A stretch of DNA of 64,000 nucleotides from an uncultured Candidatus Saccharibacteria bacterium (lineage in GTDB: Bacteria; Patescibacteria; Saccharimonadia; Saccharimonadales; UBA4665). Shown here in pieces: positions 51,204 to 60,329 of this stretch. Below the pieces are notes generated by a model that had not been told where the DNA came from, searched no databases, and saw only the letters and a list, made by a program, of their open reading frames with translations. Position 1 is the stretch's first letter. Every line of letters begins with the position of its first letter. Made by a program: the position numbers and the translations under genes. The DNA lies in contig CAMLQK010000001.1 of the NCBI GenBank assembly GCA_946482285.1, positions 620,001-684,000 of the forward strand. Direction: 5' to 3'.

Positions 51204-53738
51204 ATGAATACATTGAAACCGCTTTACACGCTTGATATCGAGCATGTCCTCCGTGAGTTCAAGACGACTCGCAGCGGTTTGTCGGAAGCTGCTGTAAAAG
51301 CACGTCATCAACAATATGGCCTGAACGAATTAAAAGGTAAGACGATTCCATTATGGAAGCGGCTCATTGAGCCGTTCCGGAGCGTATTTGTAGTTGTTTT
51401 GCTTGTGGCGCTCATGCTCAGTATTCTAGAACGCAAAGCCGCTGATGCTATTGTTATTGGCGTTATAGTTGTGGTAAACGCCATTATTTACTACATCCAG
51501 CAAGTATCTGTTACGCGAGTGCTTAAAACCCTTCGTCAGCAAGATATTGCCTTGATAGACGTAGTCCGGGCCGGCCACACTGTCCGCCTACCCAGCGAGC
51601 AATTAACTTTTGGTGACATTGTCCATGTTGCGGAAGGTGTTAAAGTCCCGGCCGACGGCAGGCTAATTGAGGCAAATCAGTTACAGGTGGACGAAGCGGT
51701 TTTGACTGGCGAGTCGCTGCCAGTGCGAAAGCACGCTGCCGCGCTTGCTGGCGAACATCCACTGTACGAACAAAAAAATATGGTATTTAAAGGCAGCTAT
51801 ATCAAAGGCGGTACTGGCCTTATGGTAGTGACGGCTATTGGTGACAGTACCGAACTGGGAAGTATTAATAAACTTGCGAGCAGTGTGGAAGTTACGCAAT
51901 CGCCTATAGAAGAAAAAATAGACAGTTTCACTCGCAAGCTTATGCTGGCGATTGTTATATGTGCGGCTATCGCAGTGGCGCTGGCAGTTTTGCGCGGGAC
52001 AACACTGGAGGAAGCATTTCGCTTTAGCCTGACGCTCGTTGTTTCAGCGGTGCCAGAAGGGTTGCCGGTGGCTCTTACTATTGTATTGCTATTGAGCGCC
52101 CGGCGGATGGCGCGGGTCAATGCGTTGGTCAAAAAGATATCAAGTATAGAGACTATGGGCGCAGTTACGCTGATAGCCACCGACAAAACAGGCACTATAA
52201 CCAAGAACAAACTTAGTATTGCCGGACGTATGACCACCCATCGCCGAGAAGGTAGCTTTGATGAAGTCATACGAGCAAGCCTTAATAGTTCTGGTGACCA
52301 CGCGAATGATCCGCTTGACGATATACTAGACGACGCTGTGGGACATGTTCAACTACCCCCAAGCTGGCATAAGATAAAAGACTTCCCCTTTAACCAGCAG
52401 CTTCGCCTGAGCGGGGTACTGTGGCGGCACGGCCAGGGTTACACGTTATATATAAAGGGTGCCCCGGAACAAGTAATAAGCCACTGTAGTCCGCACAGCC
52501 ACCGTGTGGAGCGCGATGTTGCGCTACAGGATTTTACAAGCAAGGGCTATCGCACTATCGCATTTGCCCATAAAGACTTTTCAGTTGCCCCGCAGCATAT
52601 GGACCAAACTACCTTATCCGGCATGTCATTTGACGGGTTTGTCGGGATGGCAGACGAATTACGGTCCGACATTGCAGCTGCCGTAGCGCAGGCGCAAGGG
52701 GCCGGTATCAAGGTGGTAATGCTTACTGGCGACCATGTGGCCACGGCAAGCCATATTGCACAGTCAGTCGGCATTGCCGATGGCCGCCATCAGGTGCAGG
52801 ACAGCGCTATTCTGGCCAACGGCAACCCTGATGACATTCGTGAAGCACTTAAATCTGCTCGGGTATTCGGCAGAGTTTTACCTGAACATAAATATGCTTT
52901 GCTCAAGGCGGTCAAAGGGTATGAAATTACCGCTATGACTGGCGACGGGGTAAACGATATTCCAGCGCTCGTACAGGCTAATACTGGCTTGGCGATGGGT
53001 AGCGGTACCGACGCAGCCAAAGACGCCAGTGATATTGTGTTGCTGGACGATAACTTTAGTACGATTGTGGCGGCTATCCGTTCTGGCCGGACAGTGCTGG
53101 CAAATATCCGCAAGATGCTCGTGTATTTGTTGTCTACAAGCAGTGGTGAGGTATTAACAATGTTGAGCGCCCTCGTGCTGGGCTTGCCGCTGCCGGTTAC
53201 AGCAATCCAGATTTTGTGGGTTAACTTGGTAACGGATAGTGTTACCGTGATTCCATTGGGATTGAGCCCTGAAGAGCCGCATGCAATGCAGGAAAAACCG
53301 CGTAATCCTCGTGCGCCATTGTTGAACCGCCGCATGGTGTTGCGCATTATCCTCATGAGCCTGTCGATTTGTGTTACGGTATTGTTCGTTTTCAAACTCA
53401 ACCTCTCAAAAGGTCTGGAGACGGCACAATCCTTAGCCTTTTTGAGCCTTGTGGTTATCCAGTGGGCTAACGCCTTAACGGCGAACTTTGAGTACAAGTC
53501 CTGGATCAATAACATTACCCGTCCGAATAAAAAGCTATTGTTGGCAATTTTAGGTTCGGTAGTACTGCAAACAATTGTATATACTACACCGCTTGGGTCA
53601 TTCTTGGGCTTGGTACCACTTAAGATCACTGACGTTGCCGTAGCCGTTGTTGTACCTGTCGCCGTGGCTTTTGTGATGAGCGATGTCCACCGTATTATTG
53701 CGAATTTGCTGGAGAAACGAAAAACAAAAGCTAGTTAA
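51204..53738 (+). CDS. P2-type cation-transporting ATPase
   Basis: An 844-residue P-type ATPase of the Ca2+/SERCA-like group. N-terminal cation ATPase domain, actuator motif LTGES (167-171), M4 motif VPEGLP (283-288), phosphorylation site DKTGT at D327, TGDGVND hinge, and M6 NLVTDSVTVIPLGLSPEE. The M4 PEGLP and M6 NxxxD pattern favour calcium or another divalent ion over Na/K or H+. It moves the ion out of the cell. AT-rich upstream sequence with ACATAAG before the ATG and no obvious SD. Ends 198 bases before metK. Confidence 0.92.
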   Translation: MNTLKPLYTLDIEHVLREFKTTRSGLSEAAVKARHQQYGLNELKGKTIPLWKRLIEPFRSVFVVVLLVALMLSILERKAADAIVIGVIVVVNAIIYYIQQVSVTRVLKTLRQQDIALIDVVRAGHTVRLPSEQLTFGDIVHVAEGVKVPADGRLIEANQLQVDEAVLTGESLPVRKHAAALAGEHPLYEQKNMVFKGSYIKGGTGLMVVTAIGDSTELGSINKLASSVEVTQSPIEEKIDSFTRKLMLAIVICAAIAVALAVLRGTTLEEAFRFSLTLVVSAVPEGLPVALTIVLLLSARRMARVNALVKKISSIETMGAVTLIATDKTGTITKNKLSIAGRMTTHRREGSFDEVIRASLNSSGDHANDPLDDILDDAVGHVQLPPSWHKIKDFPFNQQLRLSGVLWRHGQGYTLYIKGAPEQVISHCSPHSHRVERDVALQDFTSKGYRTIAFAHKDFSVAPQHMDQTTLSGMSFDGFVGMADELRSDIAAAVAQAQGAGIKVVMLTGDHVATASHIAQSVGIADGRHQVQDSAILANGNPDDIREALKSARVFGRVLPEHKYALLKAVKGYEITAMTGDGVNDIPALVQANTGLAMGSGTDAAKDASDIVLLDDNFSTIVAAIRSGRTVLANIRKMLVYLLSTSSGEVLTMLSALVLGLPLPVTAIQILWVNLVTDSVTVIPLGLSPEEPHAMQEKPRNPRAPLLNRRMVLRIILMSLSICVTVLFVFKLNLSKGLETAQSLAFLSLVVIQWANALTANFEYKSWINNITRPNKKLLLAILGSVVLQTIVYTTPLGSFLGLVPLKITDVAVAVVVPVAVAFVMSDVHRIIANLLEKRKTKAS

Positions 53739-53785
53739 TACCATGACACCATGCTAAGCTGAGGAAGCTTAACAAATTAAATATA

Positions 53786-53890
53786 CAGAGTGCAGCGAGA
53801 GACCTAGCTCGTCGACCTGCCAGCAACCTACCTTGTACAAAGGTGTTGGTGCTCCATCTAGCCCGCCAAAGACGCGGGGAAGATATGACA
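53786..53890 (+). ncRNA. SAM riboswitch (SAM-I clan, SAM-IV-like)
   Basis: Upstream of metK the sequence runs GAGTGCAGCGAGAGACC, a GACGAGCTA-type helix, then CCAGCAACCTACC, a small stem closing with GGTGTTGGTGCTCC, and a separate hairpin CCCGC/GCGGG (53862-53878). The CAGCAACC ... GGTGxTxGTGC core is the S-adenosylmethionine-binding core of the SAM-I/SAM-IV clan, and the extra 3' hairpin fits the IV-type layout. Binding SAM should switch off the SAM synthetase gene. Boundaries are approximate. Confidence 0.8.
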
Positions 53891-53897
53891 CTTTTGG

Positions 53898-53933
53898 AAT
53901 ATCCTTTCTTGCTCTTATGGCAGAAAGGATATT
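53898..53933 (+). terminator. riboswitch expression platform: terminator that also hides the metK SD
   Basis: AATATCCTTTC (53898-53908), 14-base loop, GAAAGGATATT (53923-53933), then TTT and the ATG at 53937. The 3' arm contains AAGGA, the only SD for metK, so the hairpin can both terminate and block translation. Confidence 0.75.
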
Positions 53934-53936
53934 TTT

Positions 53937-55049
53937 ATGTCACAAGTAACTCAATTTGCCAGTGAGTCTGTATGTGCAGGGCATCCCGACAAAATAGCCG
54001 ACCACATCAGCGACGCTATTGTAGATGCTATTTTGGCCCAGGATCCCAACGGTCGTACCGGAGTTGAGGTGCTGGTTGCGGCAGACCGTGTTGTTCTGGC
54101 AGGTGAGGTCAAAACTACGGCTAAGGTTGATTTTGTTTCAATTGCCCGGGAGCAAATCCGGCGGCTTGGTTACACCAATCCGGATTGGGCTTTTAGTGAT
54201 GCCTCACAAATTGACAATTACGTCCATCAACAATCGTTGGAAATCGCTGTTGGCGTTGACAACGACGGGGCGGGCGACCAAGGTATGATGTTCGGCTACG
54301 CTACCAATGAAACGCCAGAATACCTGCCACTGCCTATCACTCTGGCCCACGCGCTAGCCAAAGGCTTGGACGAGGCGCGCGGATCAGGTAAGTTGGGGTA
54401 TCTGCGCCCAGACGGCAAGGCCCAAGTTGTGGTGAATTATCTGGACGGTAAGCCAGTGGGTATTGAGCACGTAACGATTGCCATCCCGCACGGCGAGGAT
54501 GTACGGCTTGAAGAGGTCAGAAGTGACGTGTACCGCCATATTATTGTGCCAGCCCTCGAAGAGCGCGGATACTCAGTGCCCATAGAAAAGGTGGTGGTTA
54601 ATGGTACCGGTATTTGGCACACGCCTGGGCCGACTTCCGACGCTGGCCTTACCGGCCGTAAGATTGTTGTCGACGGCTACGGGGGTTTTGCCCGAGTGGG
54701 CGGCGGTGCTTTCAGCGGCAAAGACCCAAGTAAGGTCGATCGCTCCGGGGCATACGCTGCGCGGTATATTGCCAAGAATATTGTTGCGGCTGGCTTGGCC
54801 GATGAGGCAGAGGTCGCGCTTGCCTACTATATTGGTGCCAAAGAGCCCGTATCGTTCACGATCAATACCTTTGGCACCGCCAAAAAACCAGAATCGGAAC
54901 TATATACTTATGCCAAAGAACTACTGGTGCCTTCGGTAAAGAATATCGTAGAACAGCTTGATTTGCGCCGCCCGATCTATTTGCAGACGGCCGCATATGG
55001 CCACTTTGGCAAACCTGGTCTTCCCTGGGAGGAGATTAGCACGCCATAA
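53937..55049 (+). CDS. metK: S-adenosylmethionine synthetase
   Basis: A 370-residue MetK, making SAM from methionine and ATP. Motifs: ESVCAGHPDKIADHISDAIVD, GAGDQGMMFGYA, GGGAFSGKDPSKVDRSGAYAARYIAKN (P-loop-like KDxxxVDRS) and AYGHFGKPGLPWE. Slightly shorter than E. coli MetK (384). Controlled by the upstream riboswitch. Its stop overlaps the convergent unknown gene by 14 bases. Confidence 0.96.
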   Translation: MSQVTQFASESVCAGHPDKIADHISDAIVDAILAQDPNGRTGVEVLVAADRVVLAGEVKTTAKVDFVSIAREQIRRLGYTNPDWAFSDASQIDNYVHQQSLEIAVGVDNDGAGDQGMMFGYATNETPEYLPLPITLAHALAKGLDEARGSGKLGYLRPDGKAQVVVNYLDGKPVGIEHVTIAIPHGEDVRLEEVRSDVYRHIIVPALEERGYSVPIEKVVVNGTGIWHTPGPTSDAGLTGRKIVVDGYGGFARVGGGAFSGKDPSKVDRSGAYAARYIAKNIVAAGLADEAEVALAYYIGAKEPVSFTINTFGTAKKPESELYTYAKELLVPSVKNIVEQLDLRRPIYLQTAAYGHFGKPGLPWEEISTP

Positions 55050-56319
55050 CAGCATGTTTCTGCGGCGATTTTTTATATTCAGCGTCAGCGTACGCAACGC
55101 TGAATGCTAGTATGGTCGATACTTGTACGCTTGTGAGATTGGGCGGACTCAGCTGTGAATGTGGAATATCAAGTGGCAGATGATTGCCGTCTATTACTGC
55201 AATGTCGCGCATAATATCAAGTAAATGGCCAAGTCGCTGCTGCCTTTTGGGGTCATTGACTACGATAGGATCTTTGCTTGGGCGCATGCCTTGGCAATTT
55301 CCCAAGATACCTCTGGCATAGTAGTTTCGATGCCAAGTATCATTAAAAGCTAAGATGCCCAAGCCAGTCGCTTTGGGTATTGCTCGAAAGATTTGATTGG
55401 AGTACTTCACTACAGAGTTCCGACTTAACATATGCGCGGGCCAGAACGGCAGGGCAGCTCCAAGGGTGAGCTTGTTTATATTCGCAAAGAGTACAGGAAA
55501 TAAAGCGTCCTGTGGATAGCCAGCCTTAGATAACGTATGTTCAACGTCAATAATACTACTGACAGCAAACTCTGCGGCAGTCGACATAGAATTTCCAAGT
55601 GATGTATGGAGCTGCGTGGGCTTACGTGTTTTTAATAATAGATGGCGGTCGTAGCGACGTAATGGTTTGCCGTCTAATTCGAGTGGCTCAAGCCTGGTTA
55701 CGGATTCCCAATCTAACGACCGCCAGCCCTCGCCCAGCCGCAAATCCAGCGTACGGCTAGCCAGATCCCGAACGCGTAGCGATGTGTCTTCAAATGCAGA
55801 CTCAGTACGACATCTGTCGAAGGCAAAGGGTACTAAAACGCTTTCGCATACACGGCGCACTTGTCGATCGACCTCATCAACAAGTGCTGCATCCTGCCAG
55901 TGATAGATGCGCCCACGGCTCATTTCTTTAGAAATGCGCCTATTGCCCAAGAAGCGACGGCCAACTTGGGCGAAGTTATCTATTGACCACGCTGCTAGGG
56001 ATGAGACGGCCATGTCGCCAATGCCTCTTAAAATCCCTCGGCGCAACGACTCCTCGGTGATACGCATTGCGTCGAGGTAGCGGGCTGGTGTCGCATCCTC
56101 CGAAGGTTTTCCATGATGCTTCAGTACTTGTTCCTGCATGAGCGGCCGGTAATAATCTATTAATCCCACGGTATCAAGTGGAAAGAGGGCAATGTCGGCC
56201 GCAATACTATGTTGTAGATTTTCAACGCCCTCGCCAGCTAAGAATGTATGCTTTTCGGGGCACTGGGGAAATCTACCTTCCCTAAGCGCGTCGTGCATTT
56301 GTACTGCATAGTGCTCCAT
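55036..56319 (-). CDS. hypothetical protein, 427 residues
   Basis: Soluble, mostly helical, no signal peptide. Features: DIALFPLDTVGLIDYYRPLM, a basic middle (RRFLGNRRISKEMSRG), HLLLKTRKPTQLHTSLG, WHRNYYARGILGNCQG and VNDPKRQQRLGHLLDIM. No family recognised. TATCAT ends eight bases before the ATG, no SD. Overlaps metK's end tail-to-tail. Confidence 0.6.
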   Translation of the reverse strand: MEHYAVQMHDALREGRFPQCPEKHTFLAGEGVENLQHSIAADIALFPLDTVGLIDYYRPLMQEQVLKHHGKPSEDATPARYLDAMRITEESLRRGILRGIGDMAVSSLAAWSIDNFAQVGRRFLGNRRISKEMSRGRIYHWQDAALVDEVDRQVRRVCESVLVPFAFDRCRTESAFEDTSLRVRDLASRTLDLRLGEGWRSLDWESVTRLEPLELDGKPLRRYDRHLLLKTRKPTQLHTSLGNSMSTAAEFAVSSIIDVEHTLSKAGYPQDALFPVLFANINKLTLGAALPFWPAHMLSRNSVVKYSNQIFRAIPKATGLGILAFNDTWHRNYYARGILGNCQGMRPSKDPIVVNDPKRQQRLGHLLDIMRDIAVIDGNHLPLDIPHSQLSPPNLTSVQVSTILAFSVAYADAEYKKSPQKHAVMAC

Positions 56320-56379
56320 TGGTATCAATGATAGCAGATTTGAAGTAAATTATAGTTTAGATTCTGGCGTAGGCTACTT

Positions 56380-56411
56380 AAAAAGACCACCTCATTACGA
56401 AGTGGTCTTTT
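56380..56411. terminator. bidirectional intrinsic terminator
   Basis: AAAAGACCAC, loop CTCATTACGAA, GTGGTCTTTT after the LPKTG/PKD gene; core sequence shared with the terminator at 47504-47535. Confidence 0.85.
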
Positions 56412-56434
56412 GATGCCGAGGGCGGTCAGTCTAA

Positions 56435-57859
56435 TTATTCGCCGCGGCGACCCGAGAACAGGCGGTGGGCAGCAGCACCAGCAAGGGTGATGCCGGCGAA
56501 GAGGCCGACAACGCTGGCTGGGCCTGTCTTTGGAAGCTCAGCAGGTGTTTCAGGAACTTCTGGTGTCTCTGGAGGAGTTACAGGAGTCTCTTCACAGTCT
56601 TTGCTGCCTACTGGCACACCTGGCCTACATTCTTCAACAGGAACAGTTACTTTTTTAACACATTCAGGACCAGTAACGGTAGTAGTCTTGCCCTGGGCGG
56701 TTACCTTAGCGCTAGCCTTTACGGTATAATCACCGGCTTTAGCGTAGGTGTGGTCGATAGAAGGTGCAGCACCAGTGTAGGCTGCAGAGCCATCACCGAA
56801 GTCTACAGTGTAGCTGTCGATGGTTGCGTTCTTAACGTATACCTGGACAACAAAGCTAAATTGCTTTTTGTTGTTAGAGAAGGTTAAGCCTTCACAGCGC
56901 ATCTCAGGTGTTACAGGAACATCCTTACAGCGTTCGTCGCCAACGGGGATACCAGGCTTACATTCTTCAACAGGGATAGTGACCTTTACGGCACACTTGG
57001 CTGAAGTTACTCCATTCTTTGCCTTGCTGTTAACTGCTACGAAAGCAGTGTATGTGCCAGGCTTGTCATACTTGTGTGTTGCGTTAGCGGTAGTGGCGCC
57101 AGTGGCAACATTTTGAGTCTTACCGTCACCGTAGTTAAAGGTGTAGCCAGTAATAGTCGTGTCTTTTACGCTAGCCTTAGCGACAAACGTGTATTCATTC
57201 TTGTTTGCAGTTTTTGCAAAGGTTAGTTGTTCACAAGTAACAACAGGAGTTGGCTTTGGTGGTTCCGGTGGTTTTGGAGTGGTTTTAGGTGTGGCCTTAA
57301 CTGCGTTACCACAGTCAACCATCACTGCAAAAACCATCTTACCATCCTTCATGTATACAATAACCTTGGCGGAACTTTGTGAAAATGAAGTAGTAGTCTT
57401 GCGTGCGTAAATATTACTTGTCACGTGCTTAAAGCCGTTGCCGTTAAAACGGGCAGTTACCCAAGCGTCGGTAGCAATAGTTTTGCCATCAACGGTAATG
57501 TTACCGTTTTTGTATAGGGTACCAACTTTAGTATTAGCGGTGGACATGCCGCTGACGGTAGTCTTGCTGGCACCAGCCCAGTTGTATAGGGCTTGGATGT
57601 CGGTGTAGTCTTTCTTCACCGAAGGGGAGCTGGCGTGGCCAGACTTGTTGGCGTTGTATTTACTCTTGAAAGAGTTAATGTAGCCAGAAGCACTGTTGCC
57701 ATCGAGGCCACAGTACATGATGTTTACTTTGTCACAGGCAGCTGCGGCAGCTGCTTGCTGGGTGCTGACAATACTGGTAGCGGCAACTGCAAGCATGCTG
57801 AAACACATAACTGCGGCAATAGCCAGCGTCTGACCCTTCTTAAACAGGTTACGAACCAT
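56435..57859 (-). CDS. large LPKTG-anchored surface protein with two PKD-like domains
   Basis: A 474-residue secreted protein. Signal peptide 1-41, then the same 150-residue domain as the 26744-27520 protein (CDKVNIMYCGLDGN, SGHASSPSVKKDYTDIQAL, TTSFSQSSAKVIVYM, FAVMVDCGNAVKATP). Two PKD-like beta domains follow (NYGDGKTQN and DFGDGSAAY are the xGDG turns), each followed by a Cys-containing PVEEC-(K/R)PG-(I/V)PVG linker, then LPKTG at 442-446, a helix and RRGE. Start ATG 57859 has AGGAGG nine bases before it. PKD domains usually mediate adhesion or sugar binding. Probably a cell-wall adhesin; its partner sortase is not here. Confidence 0.88.
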   Translation of the reverse strand: MVRNLFKKGQTLAIAAVMCFSMLAVAATSIVSTQQAAAAAACDKVNIMYCGLDGNSASGYINSFKSKYNANKSGHASSPSVKKDYTDIQALYNWAGASKTTVSGMSTANTKVGTLYKNGNITVDGKTIATDAWVTARFNGNGFKHVTSNIYARKTTTSFSQSSAKVIVYMKDGKMVFAVMVDCGNAVKATPKTTPKPPEPPKPTPVVTCEQLTFAKTANKNEYTFVAKASVKDTTITGYTFNYGDGKTQNVATGATTANATHKYDKPGTYTAFVAVNSKAKNGVTSAKCAVKVTIPVEECKPGIPVGDERCKDVPVTPEMRCEGLTFSNNKKQFSFVVQVYVKNATIDSYTVDFGDGSAAYTGAAPSIDHTYAKAGDYTVKASAKVTAQGKTTTVTGPECVKKVTVPVEECRPGVPVGSKDCEETPVTPPETPEVPETPAELPKTGPASVVGLFAGITLAGAAAHRLFSGRRGE

Positions 57860-57896
57860 AGGTTTATTCCTCCTCACCAATATGGATATGAGTATC

Positions 57897-57925
57897 ATTC
57901 TATACTAAAAAGGCAAGAATGTCAA
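57897..57925 (-). promoter_or_regulatory. promoter of the large surface-protein gene, twin of 27553-27581
   Basis: Minus strand TTGACA (57920-57925), 17-base spacer, TAGAAT (57897-57902), then GATACTCAT. Shares TTAGTATAxAATGATACTCAT with the other LPKTG gene. Confidence 0.85.
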
Positions 57926-58005
57926 CTCCCTTATGTTATAAGTACTTCTAAGGCACCATAGCATTAACTGCTTGGTCCGTTCAAGCTTAAAATAAGGTTA
58001 AGAGC

Positions 58006-58131
58006 CTAATTTTGGGCAGTTTTGACTGTGTGTGCAGGCGCTGAGGCTGCTGATTTGTCTGTTTTGCTGAGCGCAAAGATGGTAAGTGAAATAAGTGAAA
58101 TAAGAAAAACCGTCTGGATAATTCGCTTCAT
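58006..58131 (-). CDS. short secreted or single-pass peptide
   Basis: A 41-residue open frame starting MKRIIQTVFLISLISLTIFA, a basic start plus one hydrophobic helix, followed by a polar tail SKTDKSAASAPAH. TATACT ends nine bases before its ATG, the arrangement used by known genes in this window, which is the main reason to believe it. Function unknown; it lies upstream of the LPKTG/PKD gene on the same strand. Confidence 0.45.
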   Translation of the reverse strand: MKRIIQTVFLISLISLTIFALSKTDKSAASAPAHTVKTAQN

Positions 58132-58183
58132 ACTGGTGCTAGTATACGCCTAAGATAACCATTATTACTATACTTTTCCTGAT

Positions 58184-59371
58184 TTAGTCTTTAAAAATTA
58201 CAATATCGGCGATTCCCTGGGGCAAAAACCCCTTGTCGTGCTGGAAATCAGCCTCCCATTTGTATCCTTGCTGGTAGCCCAGATCTTTCATGAGCTTGGT
58301 TGGGGCATTGCGCAAATGGAGTGGCACTGGTAGGTCGGGGTACTGCCGGGCAGCTGCTTGTGCTGCGTACATGGCATTAGTAGTGGCGCGGGATTTCTTG
58401 GCTTTGGCCAAAACGGCCGCACAATGATGTAGTACATACTGGCATTCAGGCATGCCAATCCGTTCAACAGCCTGGTAAGTCGAGACTGCCAGGGTGAGTG
58501 CCGCGGGTGCGGCGAGCCCTATGTCTTCTGAAGCGAATACGATCATGCGTCGCGCAATAAACTTGGGGTCTTCACCGGCCTGTAATATGCGAGCCATATA
58601 ATACAGCGAAGCATCAACATTTGATCCGCGCATTGATTTTATAAAAGCGCTAATGAGGTTGTAGTGGTTCTCACCGTTTTTGTCGTAGCCAGGCACTCGC
58701 TTTTGGGCTGCGGTTTCTACGACAGACTTTGTAATAGGTTTTTTTCCGGCCAGCTGCATAGCTAGTTCCAGGTTACCCAGGGCTATGCGGGCATCACCGC
58801 CAGATAACTCTGCAAGCAAGCCGATACTGTCGGCGGGCAGTTGTTTTTTGGTAAGCTTTTCTTGCTTAGCGGCCCGGTTAAGAATTTCGGTAATATCTGC
58901 TTTGCTGAGCGGCTCAAGTACTAGTACACGGCTACGACTAAGGAGCGGGGTGATGACCTCGAAGCTTGGATTTTCGGTGGTTGCACCGATTAGTACGATA
59001 GTCCCGTCCTCGACATGCGGCAAGAACGCATCTTGCTGTGCTTTGTTGAACCGGTGGATTTCGTCTACGAATAGTATTGTGCGCATTCCCAGCCGCCGAT
59101 TTTGTTTGGCATGTTCAATAACTTTGGTCACATCGGCTTTTCCAGAAGTAACGGCGCTGAGTTCTATGAATTCTGCGTCTGTTTCACGGGCAATAATACG
59201 CGCTAAAGTAGTTTTGCCGCTGCCTGGCGGACCCCACAAAATAAGACTCACTGGCTGTTTGTTGGCGATTATTTCGCGGATAATCTTACCATCTGCAATT
59301 AAATGCTCCTGGCCAATAACGCTTTCCAGCGTTTCGGGTCGTAATCGTTCGGCTAAGGGTCGGTTGTTCAT
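58184..59371 (-). CDS. rarA: replication-associated recombination ATPase RarA (MgsA)
   Basis: A 395-residue AAA+ protein that acts at stalled replication forks. Walker A GPPGSGKTT, Walker B/sensor FVDEIHRFNKAQQDAFLP, sensor 1 GATTENPSFEV and the tetramerisation C-terminus (GSNVDASLYYMARIL, YQAVERIGMPECQ, VPLHLRNAPTKLMK) are complete. TATACT ends eight bases before the ATG; no SD. Confidence 0.95.
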   Translation of the reverse strand: MNNRPLAERLRPETLESVIGQEHLIADGKIIREIIANKQPVSLILWGPPGSGKTTLARIIARETDAEFIELSAVTSGKADVTKVIEHAKQNRRLGMRTILFVDEIHRFNKAQQDAFLPHVEDGTIVLIGATTENPSFEVITPLLSRSRVLVLEPLSKADITEILNRAAKQEKLTKKQLPADSIGLLAELSGGDARIALGNLELAMQLAGKKPITKSVVETAAQKRVPGYDKNGENHYNLISAFIKSMRGSNVDASLYYMARILQAGEDPKFIARRMIVFASEDIGLAAPAALTLAVSTYQAVERIGMPECQYVLHHCAAVLAKAKKSRATTNAMYAAQAAARQYPDLPVPLHLRNAPTKLMKDLGYQQGYKWEADFQHDKGFLPQGIADIVIFKD

Positions 59372-59395
59372 TCTTAACTAGTATACCGCGGTTGT

Positions 59396-60229
59396 CTAGC
59401 GAATGATGAGTGGTGCGGCTGCTACTTGGCGCATCGCGGCTACAGATAATGCCTCCATGGCCAGTTGTTCGGCGGATGATTGCACAAAAGGAGTCAGGGC
59501 ATCCCGTGTGATTAGCAGGGCCGCACTATCGAGTATTGTTATATCTTTTGGTTGCAAAAGATATGCGTCACTTCTGGACTGCGGTGGTATCGCTGCTTTG
59601 TCGAGTGTACGTTTCAGCAATGCGTCCATGCTCAGTGTCACGACGGGATGGTCAGCTGATTTATTATCTTTGCTCTTGCTGGCCTTAATGCTGAAGGCTC
59701 GTTTGCCCAACCCGTCTATAACGATACTGTCATGGTTGTACCGCGGATATGGGCTACATTCTTCCCGCGGGGCGGCAGAGCAGGCCGCAACGGTACCTCC
59801 TCTGTTAACAAGTGCCATAAATATGAGTTCGGCCAAGGTGCCATTACGGTTTCCGGCGTCTAGACGCTGGGTGGCTTGTGTTTCGATAATAGCTCCAGCC
59901 AGCGAGAGATATGCATTGCGGATATGGCAAGGGTCGGCTTGTCCGTACATCGCACGGTCCACTAAAATTTGACTTGTAGCAATGGTTCCTAGGTCGCGAA
60001 TGCGGCTACGTAGCATTACTTCGGTGCTCAGAGTATCGACGGCTTGCCGGGCGGCTTCTGGCTGCTGTTGTGAAATCGCAATCTCCAAGTCATTCCAAGC
60101 TACATGGTATCGACTATTGACGGATTCTGTTATTAGTACGTCCGGACTAATGTCTTCTGCTCTTCGGAGTGGTGATATGGGATGCTGTGTCGCTTCGTCT
60201 AGCGTGGCTTCTTTGATTCGGAAAAGCAT
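59396..60229 (-). CDS. hypothetical soluble protein
   Basis: A 277-residue protein with no signal peptide. A helical first half (NSRYHVAWNDLEIAISQQQPEAARQ, LRSRIRDLGTIATSQILVDRA) precedes a mixed half with SIVIDGLGKRAFSIKASKS and LLQPKDITILDSAALLITRDAL. Cysteines are few. No family recognised. It sits upstream of rarA with 24 bases between. Confidence 0.55.
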   Translation of the reverse strand: MLFRIKEATLDEATQHPISPLRRAEDISPDVLITESVNSRYHVAWNDLEIAISQQQPEAARQAVDTLSTEVMLRSRIRDLGTIATSQILVDRAMYGQADPCHIRNAYLSLAGAIIETQATQRLDAGNRNGTLAELIFMALVNRGGTVAACSAAPREECSPYPRYNHDSIVIDGLGKRAFSIKASKSKDNKSADHPVVTLSMDALLKRTLDKAAIPPQSRSDAYLLQPKDITILDSAALLITRDALTPFVQSSAEQLAMEALSVAAMRQVAAAPLIIR

Positions 60230-60329
60230 GTCAAAATATTAAAAAGATAATAACAATTAAAGATACAGGTTCATACTTGATTGTTCAAGCCGTGCTCATC
60301 TAAAATAAAAGCAATATGAGGAGGGCAAG

